Below are positions 37,661 through 46,230 of a stretch of DNA of 64,000 nt, in pieces. Positions within the stretch are counted from its first letter, which is position 1; each line of letters begins with the position of its first letter. The notes below the pieces were generated by a model. The model saw nothing but the letters and a program-made list of their open reading frames with translations, was not told where the DNA came from and searched no databases. A program made the position numbers and the translations under genes. Source of the DNA: Arthrobacter sp. 131MFCol6.1 (GTDB lineage: Bacteria; Actinomycetota; Actinomycetes; Actinomycetales; Micrococcaceae); the NCBI RefSeq assembly GCF_000374925.1, contig NZ_KB895546.1, positions 171,389-235,388 of the forward strand, written 5' to 3'.

Positions 37661-37699
37661 GATTGCCGGCGGGCACCCCTGTTGGGGTAGCCGGCAATC
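37661..37699 (-). terminator. Hairpin between the symporter start and the regulator remnant
   Basis: GATTGCCGGC (37661-37670) pairs with GCCGGCAATC (37690-37699), with inner ACCCC/GGGGT. On the minus strand it follows the stop of the decayed regulator remnant, so it may be that gene's surviving terminator, or a leader structure of the symporter message. Confidence 0.5.
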
Positions 37700-37738
37700 G
37701 AAACTATCGTTTGGCTTGGTCCGCGGGGCGGGACCGGC

Positions 37739-37800
37739 TCACCACATGGGAGGCGAGTTAGCCCAGATAGCTACGCATGCCTCTTCGTAGCGCTTGAATG
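37739..37800 (-). pseudogene. Remnant of an XRE-cupin regulator 3' end
   Basis: Read on the minus strand this encodes FKRYEEACVAIWANSPPMW and a stop, closely matching the C-terminus of the intact regulator (YKNSYEEVCVAIWVNAPHAW). DNA similarity is also evident, for example GCTACGAAGAGG in both. Upstream the frame stays open to 38002, but no cupin or helix-turn-helix sequence can be recognised, so this is a decayed paralogue rather than a gene. The rest of the 589-nt gap shows the hairpin at 37661 and the regulator promoter at 38142; nothing else was recognised. Confidence 0.65.
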
Positions 37801-38141
37801 CAAACGGGCCATCCAGCTCGGCAACAAGGAACTGGTCCCTGCTGACCGGCCAACATCGTGTTCTGCGGATGGCTTGGCAGATGTCACGGCAGCTTTGCTT
37901 AAGGAAAGGAACGCGTTCACGGGTCGGATGCGCCTTCCGCCAGAAGGCCATGCGCCCTACCCTGTTCGAAGCGTTCTTCCCAAAGTGTTGCGGCTCACAC
38001 AACTATATTGAAGATCTTCACGGAGTCAATGGTTTTCGAGGAAGTCCCGTCCGCCCGCGGCGGGCCGGGGCCGGGTCGGATGACAAAGCCGCACGTCAGG
38101 CGCAAATTCAGTCCGGAAACGTAAAAATATCTACCAAAACC

Positions 38142-38169
38142 TTGATTCGCTAAAAGTTTTCACTATAGT
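38142..38169 (+). promoter_or_regulatory. Promoter of the XRE-cupin regulator
   Basis: TTGATT (38142-38147) and TATAGT (38164-38169) are separated by 16 nt in an unusually AT-rich stretch of this GC-rich window. The start codon is 35 nt downstream of the -10. Confidence 0.65.
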
Positions 38170-38203
38170 TATGTGTGTTAGCTCACCAAGAGAGAGTCGG
38201 AGC

Positions 38204-38812
38204 ATGGCCAACGAAATCGTCACGGGACATTCCCCCGCCGGCACGAGCGTCCTGCTTGCCACCGTAGGCAACAAGGTCCGCAACATGCGCAAGGACAAAG
38301 GAATGACCCTTGCGAAGCTCTCGGAAGTCACTGGACTCAGCCCGGCGATCGTCAGCCAGATCGAACGCGGCCTGGCCAATCCGTCTTTCACCACCCTGGC
38401 GCAGCTGGCACACGGCCTGGACATTCCTGTGGGGAAGTTCTTCCTCGGGCAGGAAGAAACCAGGTCCCCCGTGGTCCGCAAGGCCGAGCGGCGAAACCTC
38501 AAGGGCGTAACCAAGAAGTCCGTGGGTGAGGCGGTCTATGAACTGCTCACCCCGGACCTCAACGGTGCGCTGGAGGCCCAATGGATCGTGAGTCCGCCAG
38601 GCCACGACACCAGCGCCACTCCTTTCCGCCACAGCGGCGAGGAATTCGGCATCGTGATCTCCGGCCGGAAGGACGTCTTCCTGGACGGCGAGAAGTACAC
38701 GCTGGAAGAAGGCGATTCGATCACCTTCTCCTCGGATACGCCCCACTGGTACAAGAACAGCTACGAAGAGGTCTGCGTAGCGATCTGGGTTAACGCACCT
38801 CACGCGTGGTGA
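38204..38812 (+). CDS. XRE-cupin transcriptional regulator
   Basis: 202 residues. The N-terminal XRE helix-turn-helix (about 24-78: VRNMRKDKGMTLAKLSEVTGLSPAIVSQIERGLANPSFTTLAQLAHGLDI) precedes a C-terminal cupin_2 barrel (about 125-195: FRHSGEEFGIVISGRKDVFLDGEKYTLEEGDSITFSSDTPHWYKN). The cupin keeps the His and Glu candidates for metal or ligand binding. ATG 38204 with GGAG 5 nt upstream is chosen over an earlier ATG at 38171. It sits between the symporter operon and the catabolic operon and very likely controls both. Confidence 0.92.
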   Translation: MANEIVTGHSPAGTSVLLATVGNKVRNMRKDKGMTLAKLSEVTGLSPAIVSQIERGLANPSFTTLAQLAHGLDIPVGKFFLGQEETRSPVVRKAERRNLKGVTKKSVGEAVYELLTPDLNGALEAQWIVSPPGHDTSATPFRHSGEEFGIVISGRKDVFLDGEKYTLEEGDSITFSSDTPHWYKNSYEEVCVAIWVNAPHAW

Positions 38813-39000
38813 TCCGCCGGCCCTAGCCGCCGTCGCCTTTCTCCGGTCCGGACGCCTTTTCCATACCGCGGTGTCCGCCGGAACCCCTCCAACAGTCCGC
38901 ACCACGGCCCGCAACGGGCCGCGATGCGTCATACCCTCTGCCGGGTGGAATTCGCGGTCAGCGTCGCCGCGTTACTGCCGGGCACCGTCTTCTACGTCAC

Positions 39001-39048
39001 CGGCACCGTTCCAACGGCACCCGTTCCCACGGCACGCCTCTAACGGCA
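39001..39048 (+). promoter_or_regulatory. Repeated CGGCAC motifs in the leader of the catabolic operon
   Basis: CGGCAC recurs at 39001, 39015, 39030 and 39043 (13-15 nt apart), with CCGTT/AACGG inverted halves between copies. It lies just before the FAD oxidoreductase ribosome site, where a regulator could bind. The 262-nt intergenic stretch shows no other recognised element. Confidence 0.3.
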
Positions 39049-39074
39049 CTTCGGCCGAAACAGTAAGGATCCCC

Positions 39075-40457
39075 ATGAACCCGTCCACAGCCATGTCGTC
39101 GCTGGAACTCAGCACCACCACGGCGGACCTCACCGCCCCCGTCATCTCCCGCTCCGACGTCCTCGTCGTCGGCGGTGGCCCCGCAGGTGTGGCTGCCGCC
39201 GTCACCGCGGCCCGTTCGGGCGCCTCTGTCACGCTGCTGGAACGCTACTCCTCCCTGGGCGGCCTCGCCTCCGGCGGCATGGTCCTGGTGCTCGATGACA
39301 TGATCAACGGCCAGGAAATCACCGTCACCGGCATCGTCTCCGAGTACGTCGAGCGGCTGCAGAAGCTGGGCCTGGCGATCGTCCCGCCTGCCGATGACCG
39401 CAAGACCTCCGAGGAACTGTGGAACAAGTGGGGCCGCTACGGCACCTTCGACTTCCACTCCCACAGCACCCCCAAGCCGGTCTGCTACGCCGCCGCCTTC
39501 GACCCGGACGGCTGGAAGCGCGTCTCCAACGACCTCGTCCGCGAGGCCGGCGTCAACCTGCGCCTGCACTCCTGGTTCTCCCGCCCCATCGTGGACAACG
39601 GCGTCATGAAGGGTGTCATCTGCGAGACCAAGTCCGGTCCGCAGGCCTTCATGGCCGACATCGTCATCGACACCACGGGCGACATCGACGTCGCCTCCCG
39701 GGCCGGCGCCAGCTACGTCAAGGACAGCTACCTCACCACGCTCGTTTTCCGCCTGGGCAACGTCGACACCAACGCCGCGGAGGCCTTCGAACAGGCCAAC
39801 CCGAAGGAAGCCCGCGCCATCAACCGCAAGATCAAGCGCCTCCTCGGCGGCGCGTGGGAACTGTGGTGGCTCAAGACCCCCATCGACGGCGTCGTCTGGT
39901 GCAACGCACCCCACATGACCGGCTTCGACGGCGTCGACCCGGCGGACATGACGGCCGCCGAGTTCGCCGCCCGGGACCGCATCACCGAGGCCGTGGACTA
40001 CGTCCGCGCCAACCTGCCCGGCTTCGAGAACTGCTACATGCTCGACGTCGCGTCCCAGATGGGCGTGCGCCAGACCCGGCTGCTGGAAGGCGAGTACGTC
40101 ATGACCAAGGACGACGTCACCTCCCGCCGCCACTTCGCCGACACCGTGGCCCGCGGCCGCGACTACTACTACCCGTTCCGCTCGCTGCTGCCCAAGGAAG
40201 TGGACCAGCTGCTCGTCGCCGGCCGGCACTACTCCGCCACCCCCGAGGCCCAGAAGATGTCCCGCGAGATCCCGCCCTGCATGGCCATGGGCCAGGCAGT
40301 CGGTGTCGCCGCCGCGCTGGCGATCGAGAACGGCACGCTCGTCCGCGACGTGTCCGCGCTGGACATCCAGCAGGGCATGCGCCGGCACGGCGCCGACCCG
40401 GGCGACGTCCCGTCGTCGAACGCCACCCTTGACGTGGACGCGGTGGTGGGGGCATGA
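39075..40457 (+). CDS. FAD-dependent oxidoreductase (FAD_oxidored family)
   Basis: 460 residues. The FAD-binding Rossmann motif DVLVVGGGPAGVAAAVTAARSGASVTLLER (about 28-57) is followed by GGLASGG and, near the C-terminus, LLVAGRHYSATPEAQKMSREIPPCMAMGQAVGVAAALA, typical of the PF12831-type enzymes. These are often dehydrogenases of hydroxyl or C-C bonds in catabolic operons and several have no assigned substrate. ATG 39075 has AAGGA 5 nt upstream. The stop overlaps the CoA-transferase ATG by 4 nt, and it opens the island's main operon. Confidence 0.85.
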   Translation: MNPSTAMSSLELSTTTADLTAPVISRSDVLVVGGGPAGVAAAVTAARSGASVTLLERYSSLGGLASGGMVLVLDDMINGQEITVTGIVSEYVERLQKLGLAIVPPADDRKTSEELWNKWGRYGTFDFHSHSTPKPVCYAAAFDPDGWKRVSNDLVREAGVNLRLHSWFSRPIVDNGVMKGVICETKSGPQAFMADIVIDTTGDIDVASRAGASYVKDSYLTTLVFRLGNVDTNAAEAFEQANPKEARAINRKIKRLLGGAWELWWLKTPIDGVVWCNAPHMTGFDGVDPADMTAAEFAARDRITEAVDYVRANLPGFENCYMLDVASQMGVRQTRLLEGEYVMTKDDVTSRRHFADTVARGRDYYYPFRSLLPKEVDQLLVAGRHYSATPEAQKMSREIPPCMAMGQAVGVAAALAIENGTLVRDVSALDIQQGMRRHGADPGDVPSSNATLDVDAVVGA

Positions 40458-41728
40458 GCACCGTCATTGACGACCTGTTCCCAGGCACAACAGCAGAATC
40501 AACAGCACCCGCCACTGAGGCTGCGGGCACCCCACTCCAGGCTGGCACCCCGCTCCCGCTCGAGGGAATCAAGATCGTGGACTTCACCCAGGTGTTCATG
40601 GGCCCGTCCTGCACCCAGCTGCTGGGCGACTACGGCGCGGACATCATCAAGGTGGAGCGCCCCGGCGCCGGGGACATCTCCCGCAACTCGTTCCCGGACA
40701 AGGACGGCCAGGACAACCCGATCTTCCTGTCCATCAACCGGAACAAGCGCAGCATCTCGGTGGACACCCGCACCGATGAGGGCAAGGCCGTCCTTCGCCG
40801 GCTGCTCGCCGACGCGGACGTCGTGGTCAGCAACTTCCGCTCCGGCGTGATGGAGCGGATGGGCTTCGGCTACGAGGACCTCAAGGAGCAGAACCCGGGC
40901 ATCATCTGGGCCTCCGGCACCGGCTTCGGCCCCGAGGGCCCCTACTCGCACAAGGGCGGCCAGGACGCGATCGCCCAGGCCTACTCCGGCGTCATGTGGC
41001 GGCGCGAGTCGGATGACATGAAGCCGGCCATCTACCCCACCACGCTGTGCGACTACATCACGGGCATGCACCTCATGCAGGGCATCCTGCTGGCACTGCG
41101 CACCCGCGAGTCCGCCGGCGTCGGGCAGAAGGTGGAGGTGACCATGTACGACTCCATGCTGCACCTGCAGATGCAGGAGGCCTGCATGCAGCTCAACCGC
41201 GGCTACGAGGTCAACTGGGGCGCCATGCCGCTCAGCGGCGTCTTTGAAACCACCGACGGCGCCGTCTGCATGGTGGGCGGCTTCACCCCGGACCCGCTGC
41301 TGCGCATTTCCGAGGCCCTGGGCCTGGACGAGGACCTCACGCTGCGGCCCGAGTTCGCCAACCTCGAACAGCAGTTCAAGAACAAGCCGGCATTGCAGGC
41401 GATCTTCCGCGAGCGCATGGCCACCAACACCACCGAATACTGGACCTCCCGGCTCGAAGACCAGGGGCTGCTCAACGCCCCGGTGCACACCCTGGAGCAG
41501 ACCCTGGCCGATGCTCAGACACACGCCAACAACATGATCGTCGAGGCCGAACACCCCGGCGTCGGCACCGTGAAGATGCTCAACGCACCCATCCGGCTCT
41601 CCGCCACCCCGCCCACCATCCGCCGGGTGGCCCCGCGGCTGGGCGAACACAACGTTGAGGTGCTGTTGGAGAACGGCTTCGACGCCGAGACCATCGAGCG
41701 GCTGCAGGAACTGGGGGTGCTCCGGTGA
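40454..41728 (+). CDS. Class III CoA-transferase (CaiB/Frc family)
   Basis: 424 residues. The N-terminal PLEGIKIVDFTQVFMGPSCTQLLGDYGADIIKVERPG is the family hallmark. The catalytic Asp lies in TTLCDYITGMHLMQGILLALRTRE. It would activate a carboxylic acid by moving CoA from a donor such as succinyl-CoA. An N-terminal tail of about 35 Thr/Ala/Pro-rich residues precedes the fold. It overlaps both neighbours by 4 nt (ATGA and GTGA), so three proteins are made from coupled cistrons and probably act in sequence. Confidence 0.93.
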   Translation: MSTVIDDLFPGTTAESTAPATEAAGTPLQAGTPLPLEGIKIVDFTQVFMGPSCTQLLGDYGADIIKVERPGAGDISRNSFPDKDGQDNPIFLSINRNKRSISVDTRTDEGKAVLRRLLADADVVVSNFRSGVMERMGFGYEDLKEQNPGIIWASGTGFGPEGPYSHKGGQDAIAQAYSGVMWRRESDDMKPAIYPTTLCDYITGMHLMQGILLALRTRESAGVGQKVEVTMYDSMLHLQMQEACMQLNRGYEVNWGAMPLSGVFETTDGAVCMVGGFTPDPLLRISEALGLDEDLTLRPEFANLEQQFKNKPALQAIFRERMATNTTEYWTSRLEDQGLLNAPVHTLEQTLADAQTHANNMIVEAEHPGVGTVKMLNAPIRLSATPPTIRRVAPRLGEHNVEVLLENGFDAETIERLQELGVLR

Positions 41729-42531
41729 CCGCCACAGTAGAGACCGTCGTGGACCAGGTCACCCTGACCATCGAGAACCATGTCGCCACCGTAGTCATCG
41801 ACCGCCAGCACGTGCTCAACGCCGTCGACGGCGGCGCGCAGGCCCGGCTCAACGAGATCTGGGACCAGCTCGAAGCCGATCCGGACGTCCGGGCCGTGGT
41901 CATCACGGGCGCCGGGACCCGGGCCTTCTGCGTCGGCGCGGACATGTCCGCCTCCGCCGTGGACAAGACCGGCCTCGAATACTGGGCCGGCCTGGACCCG
42001 AACGGCTTCGGCGGGCTCAGCCTGCGCACCACGCTGGACATCCCGGTCATCGCCCGGGTCAACGGTTATGCGCTCGGCGGCGGGATGGAGATCGTGCTCG
42101 GCGCGGACATCGTGATCGCCGCGGAAACGGCCCGCTTCGGGCTGACGGAACCGCGCGTCGGGCGCCTGGCGCTCGACGGCGGCATCCACCAGCTGGTGCG
42201 CCGGATCCCGTACACCCAGGCGATGGGCATGCTCCTGACCGGGCGGAAGGCCGAGGCGGCAGAGATGCAGTCCATGGGCCTGGTCAATGAGGTGGTCCCC
42301 GCGGACGAGCTCGACGCCGCGGTACAGCGCTGGGTGGACCAGATCCTCGCCTGCGCCCCCACCTCCGTCCGGGCGGTCAAGCAGATGGTCACGCAGACCG
42401 CGCACCTGACCGCCGCCGAGGCCCGCGGCCTCCGGCTCCCCGCCCTCATGGCGGCGCTGGACAGCGAAGACTCCGCCGAGGGCGTCCGCGCCTTCCAGGA
42501 GAAGCGCGCGCCGCAGTGGCCGGGCCGGTAG
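41725..42531 (+). CDS. Enoyl-CoA hydratase/isomerase (crotonase) family protein
   Basis: 268 residues with the crotonase fold. The oxyanion-hole segments are AFCVGADM and NGYALGGGMEIVLGADIVIA. Both catalytic acid positions are filled: Glu in GGGMEI and Glu in GLTEPRVG. The usual PGAGGTQRL stretch is replaced by ALDGGIHQLVRR, so this is a divergent subgroup, perhaps with hydrolase or isomerase preference. The GTG start overlaps the CoA-transferase stop. It probably acts on the CoA ester made by that enzyme. Confidence 0.9.
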   Translation: MTATVETVVDQVTLTIENHVATVVIDRQHVLNAVDGGAQARLNEIWDQLEADPDVRAVVITGAGTRAFCVGADMSASAVDKTGLEYWAGLDPNGFGGLSLRTTLDIPVIARVNGYALGGGMEIVLGADIVIAAETARFGLTEPRVGRLALDGGIHQLVRRIPYTQAMGMLLTGRKAEAAEMQSMGLVNEVVPADELDAAVQRWVDQILACAPTSVRAVKQMVTQTAHLTAAEARGLRLPALMAALDSEDSAEGVRAFQEKRAPQWPGR

Positions 42532-42592
42532 CGGATCCACCGCCTGAGATTCGGCCGCTCGAAGAACAACAAGAGCTTAGAAGGAGAAACCA

Positions 42593-43525
42593 ATGCGGGA
42601 GTCACTGACACCCGGCGTGTGGGGCGTCGTCGCCACACCGTTCCAGGGCAGCACCCTGGATGTCGACACGGACAGCCTGGCCGGGCTCGTGGGCTACTAC
42701 GAGTCGATCGGCGCCACGGGACTCACCGTCCTGGGCGTGTTCGGCGAGGCCGCGGCCCTGACGGCAGCCGAGCGCAGCCTGGTCCTGGAAGTGGTCACGG
42801 AGGAAACGCGCCTGCCCCTCGTGGTGGGGGTGACGTCCCTCTTCACCGGCACGGCCGTCGATGAAATCCGTTCCATCCAGGCTGCCACCGGGGACCGGCT
42901 GTCGGCGGTCATGGTCCAGGCCAACTCCGCCAACCCCGGTGTGGTCATCGCGCACCTGAACGCCATCCACCAGTCCACCGGCGCCAACGTGGTGCTGCAG
43001 GACTACCCGCTGGCCAGCGGCGTCCACATCAGCACCGAGGCGCTCATTTCGGTGGTTCAGGCCTGCGGCTTCGTCACCGCGGTCAAGGCCGAGTCTCCGC
43101 CCACCTCCGTGGCGATCGGACACCTCACCGCGGCCCTCGACGTCTCCGTCTTCGGCGGCCTCGGCGGCCAGGGGCTGCTGGACGAGCTCCTTGCCGGCGC
43201 CGCCGGGGCGATGACCGGTTTCTCCTACCCGGAAGCGCTCATCGCCTGCGTGCGGGCCTGGCAGAAGGACGGCTACGAGGCCGCCCGCGATGCCCTGCTG
43301 CCCTACCTGCCGCTGATCAACTTCGAGCAGCAGGCGAAAATCGCGCTGGCGATCCGCAAGGAATGCCTGCACCAGCGCGGACTCATTGCCGACGCCGGCG
43401 TCCGGGCACCGGCCGCGGCCTTCCCGGAGGTTCTCCGGACCGGGCTGCGCACCCACCTGGCCGAGGCCGCGGAGGCCCTGGGGTCGAACCCGGCCGCCGC
43501 GCTGACCACGGCGGGGAGGAACTGA
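42593..43525 (+). CDS. Dihydrodipicolinate synthase/N-acetylneuraminate lyase (DapA) superfamily protein
   Basis: 310-residue TIM-barrel class I lyase. The Schiff-base Lys is in FVTAVKAESPPTS and the catalytic Tyr in VLQDYPLASG. The phosphate/carboxylate loop normally GTTGE is replaced by GVFGEAA, so this is not true DapA. Members of this type dehydrate or cleave 2-oxo acids, for example giving ketoglutarate semialdehyde. AGAAGGAG precedes the ATG. The SDR gene follows with a 1-nt TGATG overlap. Confidence 0.9.
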   Translation: MRESLTPGVWGVVATPFQGSTLDVDTDSLAGLVGYYESIGATGLTVLGVFGEAAALTAAERSLVLEVVTEETRLPLVVGVTSLFTGTAVDEIRSIQAATGDRLSAVMVQANSANPGVVIAHLNAIHQSTGANVVLQDYPLASGVHISTEALISVVQACGFVTAVKAESPPTSVAIGHLTAALDVSVFGGLGGQGLLDELLAGAAGAMTGFSYPEALIACVRAWQKDGYEAARDALLPYLPLINFEQQAKIALAIRKECLHQRGLIADAGVRAPAAAFPEVLRTGLRTHLAEAAEALGSNPAAALTTAGRN

Positions 43526-44313
43526 TGGATTTCGGAATCAGCGGAAAGACCGCCTTTGTGGCCGCATCGACCGGCGGCCTGGGCCTCGCCATCGCCCGGG
43601 CCCTCGCTGCCGAAGGCGTCCGGGTGGCCATCACCGGCCGGCGCGAGGTCCGCGCCAAGGAGATCGTCGCCGAGCTGACGGACGCCTACGGGCCGGGCGC
43701 CATCGCCGTCGAAGCGGACCTCAGCACCGCCGAGGGCGTGGCCGCCGCCGTCGAACAGACCGTCGCGGAACTCGGGCCCATCGACATCTTGGTCCTCAAC
43801 GGTCCCGGGCCGAAGCCCGGCGCGGCCGCCACGCTCGGCGCGGACGACATCGCCGCGGCGTTCGAACAACTCGTCAAACCGCACCACGCCCTGGTCTCGC
43901 ACATCCTGCCGGGCATGCGGGAACGGCGCTGGGGCCGGATCCTGGCCGTCGGGTCGAGCGGCGTCGTGGCACCGCTGCCGAACCTGGCCGTGTCCAACAC
44001 CGGCCGCGCGGCGCTGGCCGGCTACCTCAAGACCCTCGCCGCCGAGGTGGCGCTGGACGCCGTCACGGTCAACATGCTCCTCCCCGGGCGCATCGCCACG
44101 GACCGGGTCGCGGAACTCGACCAGGCCGCCGCCAAGCGGCGCGGCACCACCGCCGAGGAAATCCAGCTCGAGTCCCGCAAGACCATCCCCGCCCGCCGCT
44201 ACGGCGCCCCCGAGGAATTCGGCGCCGCCGCGGCGTTCCTCTGCAGCGCGCCGGCCTCCTACATCACCGGCGTGGCACTGCGCTGCGACGGCGGCCTGAT
44301 TCGCGGGCTCTAG
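43525..44313 (+). CDS. SDR-family protein lacking the canonical Tyr-x-x-x-Lys
   Basis: 262 residues, Rossmann fold with TGGLGLAIA (about 16-24) and the NNAG motif altered to NGPG (92-95). The active-site serine region GSSGVVAP (143-150) is present, but the catalytic Tyr and Lys positions read Ser157 and Arg161 (SNTGR). The C-terminus keeps the DGGLIRGL ending. Either it uses another residue as acid-base or it has lost reductase activity. It belongs to the FabG-like SDR group with similar substitutions. It is translationally coupled to the DapA-like gene and 42 nt before the aldehyde dehydrogenase. Confidence 0.88.
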   Translation: MDFGISGKTAFVAASTGGLGLAIARALAAEGVRVAITGRREVRAKEIVAELTDAYGPGAIAVEADLSTAEGVAAAVEQTVAELGPIDILVLNGPGPKPGAAATLGADDIAAAFEQLVKPHHALVSHILPGMRERRWGRILAVGSSGVVAPLPNLAVSNTGRAALAGYLKTLAAEVALDAVTVNMLLPGRIATDRVAELDQAAAKRRGTTAEEIQLESRKTIPARRYGAPEEFGAAAAFLCSAPASYITGVALRCDGGLIRGL

Positions 44314-44355
44314 CCCGCCTCCCTTTCTTCCCGACCTCTCTTCAGAAGGAACCCC

Positions 44356-45831
44356 ATGACTTCCACCGACACAGACACCTCAACAGCAACAGCCCGGGAC
44401 CTCATCACCGCCCGGCACCTGATCAACGGCGAATGGCTCGGCGGGGCGGACACCGAGCGGATGAACCCGGCCCGCCCGGGCGAGCTCGCCGCCCTCTCCC
44501 CCAGCGGCACCGCAGCCGACGTCGACGCCGCCATCACCGCCGCCGCCGCCGCGCAGCCGGCCTGGGCAGCCCTGCCTGCCCCGTCCCGCGGCGCCATCCT
44601 GATGGCCGCCGGCAATCTGCTCCTGGAGCGCCAGACCGCCATCGCCGAGGACCTCGTCCGGGAAGAGGGCAAGACCCTCGCCGAGGCCAAGGGCGAGGTC
44701 AAGCGCGCCTCCGACGTGCTGCGCTTCTTCGGGTCCCTCGGCTGGGCCGCCACCGGCGAGGTGCTGCCCAGCGGCCTGCCGTACACCACCATCACCACCC
44801 GCCGCGAGGCGCTCGGCGTCGTCGGGCTCATCACGCCGTGGAACTTCCCCATCGCCATCCCGGCCTGGAAGTCCGCCCCGGCACTGATCAGCGGCAATGC
44901 CGTGGTCATCAAGCCGGCCGAGCTCACCCCGCTCTCGGCCACGCACCTGGCCCGGGCCCTGCAGGACGCCGGGCTGCCCGCCGGCGTGTTCAACGTGGTC
45001 CATGGCAAAGGCCGCGTGGTGGGCGACGCCCTGGCCCGCGATTCCCGCATCGCTGGGTTGTCCTTCACCGGCTCCACCAACGTCGGGCTCGGGCTGCAGG
45101 AGATCCTCAACGCCCGCCGCGCCCGGGTCCAGCTGGAAATGGGCGGCAAGAACGGCGTGCTGGTCCTGGACGACGCCGATCCCCGCAAGGCTGCCCAGGT
45201 GGTGGCGGCCGGCGCGTTCGGCCTCACCGGCCAGGCCTGCACCGCCACGTCCCGCGTCTACGTCACGCCCGGCATCCGCGAGGCCTTCCTGGCGGCCCTC
45301 ACCGAGGAAGCCGCGCAGTACACCGCCGGCGACGGCCTCGAGGCCGCCAGGATGGGCGCCGTGGTGAGCAGCCAGCAGTTCGAACAGAACCAGGCCGCGG
45401 TGCGCACCGCCGTCGAACGCGGCGCCACGCTGCTGCACGGTGAGTACGACGGCGGCACGGACGCCGGGTTCCTCTTCCCGGCCGCCATCCTCACGGACCT
45501 GCCCTTCGACGACGCCGCCGTGACCGAAGAGATCTTCGGACCCGTCGTGGCCGTCCTCGAGGTCCCGGACTACGAGGCCGGGCTCGCCGCGATCAACGAT
45601 TCCCGCTACGGCCTGACCGCCGGGATCTGCACCGACTCCCTGGCGTTCTCCACGGACTTCGCCGCCCGCGCCCAGGCCGGGGTCATCAAGGTCAACCGTC
45701 CGACGGCGGGCCTGGACCTGAACGTGCCGTTCGGCGGCGTCAAGGATTCCTCCACCAACACGTTCCGCGAACAGGGGAAGTCCGCACTGGACTTCTTCAC
45801 GTGGGGCAAGACCGTCTACACGGGTGTGTAG
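44356..45831 (+). CDS. NAD(P)-dependent aldehyde dehydrogenase, 2-oxoglutarate-semialdehyde dehydrogenase-like
   Basis: 491 residues. Catalytic Cys in GQACTATSRVYV, general-base Glu in QLEMGGKN, Asn in TPWNFPIAIPAWK, and the cofactor loop FTGSTNVG. The C-terminal block VIKVNRPTAGLDLNVPFGGVKDSSTNTFREQGKSALDFF resembles the ketoglutarate-semialdehyde dehydrogenases (AraE/YcbD type), whose signature contains PTAGVxxxVPFGG. Together with the DapA-like enzyme this suggests an exit to 2-oxoglutarate. AGAAGGA lies 5 nt before the ATG. Confidence 0.88.
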   Translation: MTSTDTDTSTATARDLITARHLINGEWLGGADTERMNPARPGELAALSPSGTAADVDAAITAAAAAQPAWAALPAPSRGAILMAAGNLLLERQTAIAEDLVREEGKTLAEAKGEVKRASDVLRFFGSLGWAATGEVLPSGLPYTTITTRREALGVVGLITPWNFPIAIPAWKSAPALISGNAVVIKPAELTPLSATHLARALQDAGLPAGVFNVVHGKGRVVGDALARDSRIAGLSFTGSTNVGLGLQEILNARRARVQLEMGGKNGVLVLDDADPRKAAQVVAAGAFGLTGQACTATSRVYVTPGIREAFLAALTEEAAQYTAGDGLEAARMGAVVSSQQFEQNQAAVRTAVERGATLLHGEYDGGTDAGFLFPAAILTDLPFDDAAVTEEIFGPVVAVLEVPDYEAGLAAINDSRYGLTAGICTDSLAFSTDFAARAQAGVIKVNRPTAGLDLNVPFGGVKDSSTNTFREQGKSALDFFTWGKTVYTGV

Positions 45832-45837
45832 CCAGCC

Positions 45838-46167
45838 ATGACGTACGTGATCGCCCAGCCCTGTGTGGATGTCAAGGACAAGGCCTGCATCGACGAATGC
45901 CCGGTGGACTGCATCTATGAGGGTGAACGCTCGCTCTACATCCACCCGTCCGAATGCGTGGACTGCGGCGCCTGCGATCCCGTCTGCCCGGTCGAGGCGA
46001 TCTACTACTCGGACGATGTCCCGGACGAGTGGGCCGACTACGTGCGCGCCAACGTGGAGTTCTTCGAGGAACTGGGGTCGCCGCAGGGCGCCTCAGCCCT
46101 CGGAAACCTGCACCGCGACCACCCTGTGGTGGCGCGTGCGCCTCTAGCCGCCGGCGCCACGGGCTGA
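45838..46167 (+). CDS. fdxA: Seven-iron ferredoxin FdxA ([3Fe-4S][4Fe-4S])
   Basis: 109 residues. Cys9, 17 and 50 fit the 3Fe-4S cluster and Cys21, 40, 43 and 46 the 4Fe-4S cluster of FdxA-type ferredoxins; the C-terminal helix VPDEWADYVRANVEFFEELG is typical. It begins 6 nt after the aldehyde dehydrogenase, so in this genome it is part of the catabolic operon, unusual for a gene often found alone or beside dapC-like genes. It may accept electrons from the FAD oxidoreductase or another enzyme. A strong terminator follows. Confidence 0.93.
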   Translation: MTYVIAQPCVDVKDKACIDECPVDCIYEGERSLYIHPSECVDCGACDPVCPVEAIYYSDDVPDEWADYVRANVEFFEELGSPQGASALGNLHRDHPVVARAPLAAGATG

Positions 46168-46194
46168 CTCTCCCTGTCGCCGGCTTGCCGAAAG

Positions 46195-46230
46195 ACGGCC
46201 GCCAAGCACAACTGCTTGGCGGCCGTTTTC
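46195..46230 (+). terminator. Intrinsic terminator of the catabolic operon
   Basis: A 14-bp perfect stem, ACGGCCGCCAAGCA (46195-46208) with TGCTTGGCGGCCGT (46213-46226), CAAC loop and TTTTC tail. A close relative (CGGCCGCTAAGC) ends the GGDEF-EAL region at 60589. Confidence 0.92.

Noticed and set aside
37739..38002. 87-codon minus-strand ORF as a functional gene
   Set aside because: Only the last 18-20 residues match the XRE-cupin regulator; the rest shows no domain or ribosome site, so it is treated as a remnant.
39075..46167. Assignment of the island to hydroxyproline or glucarate degradation
   Set aside because: The DapA-like and semialdehyde dehydrogenase genes would fit, but the epimerase/racemase or glucarate dehydratase genes are missing and the CoA-transferase and crotonase do not belong to those routes.
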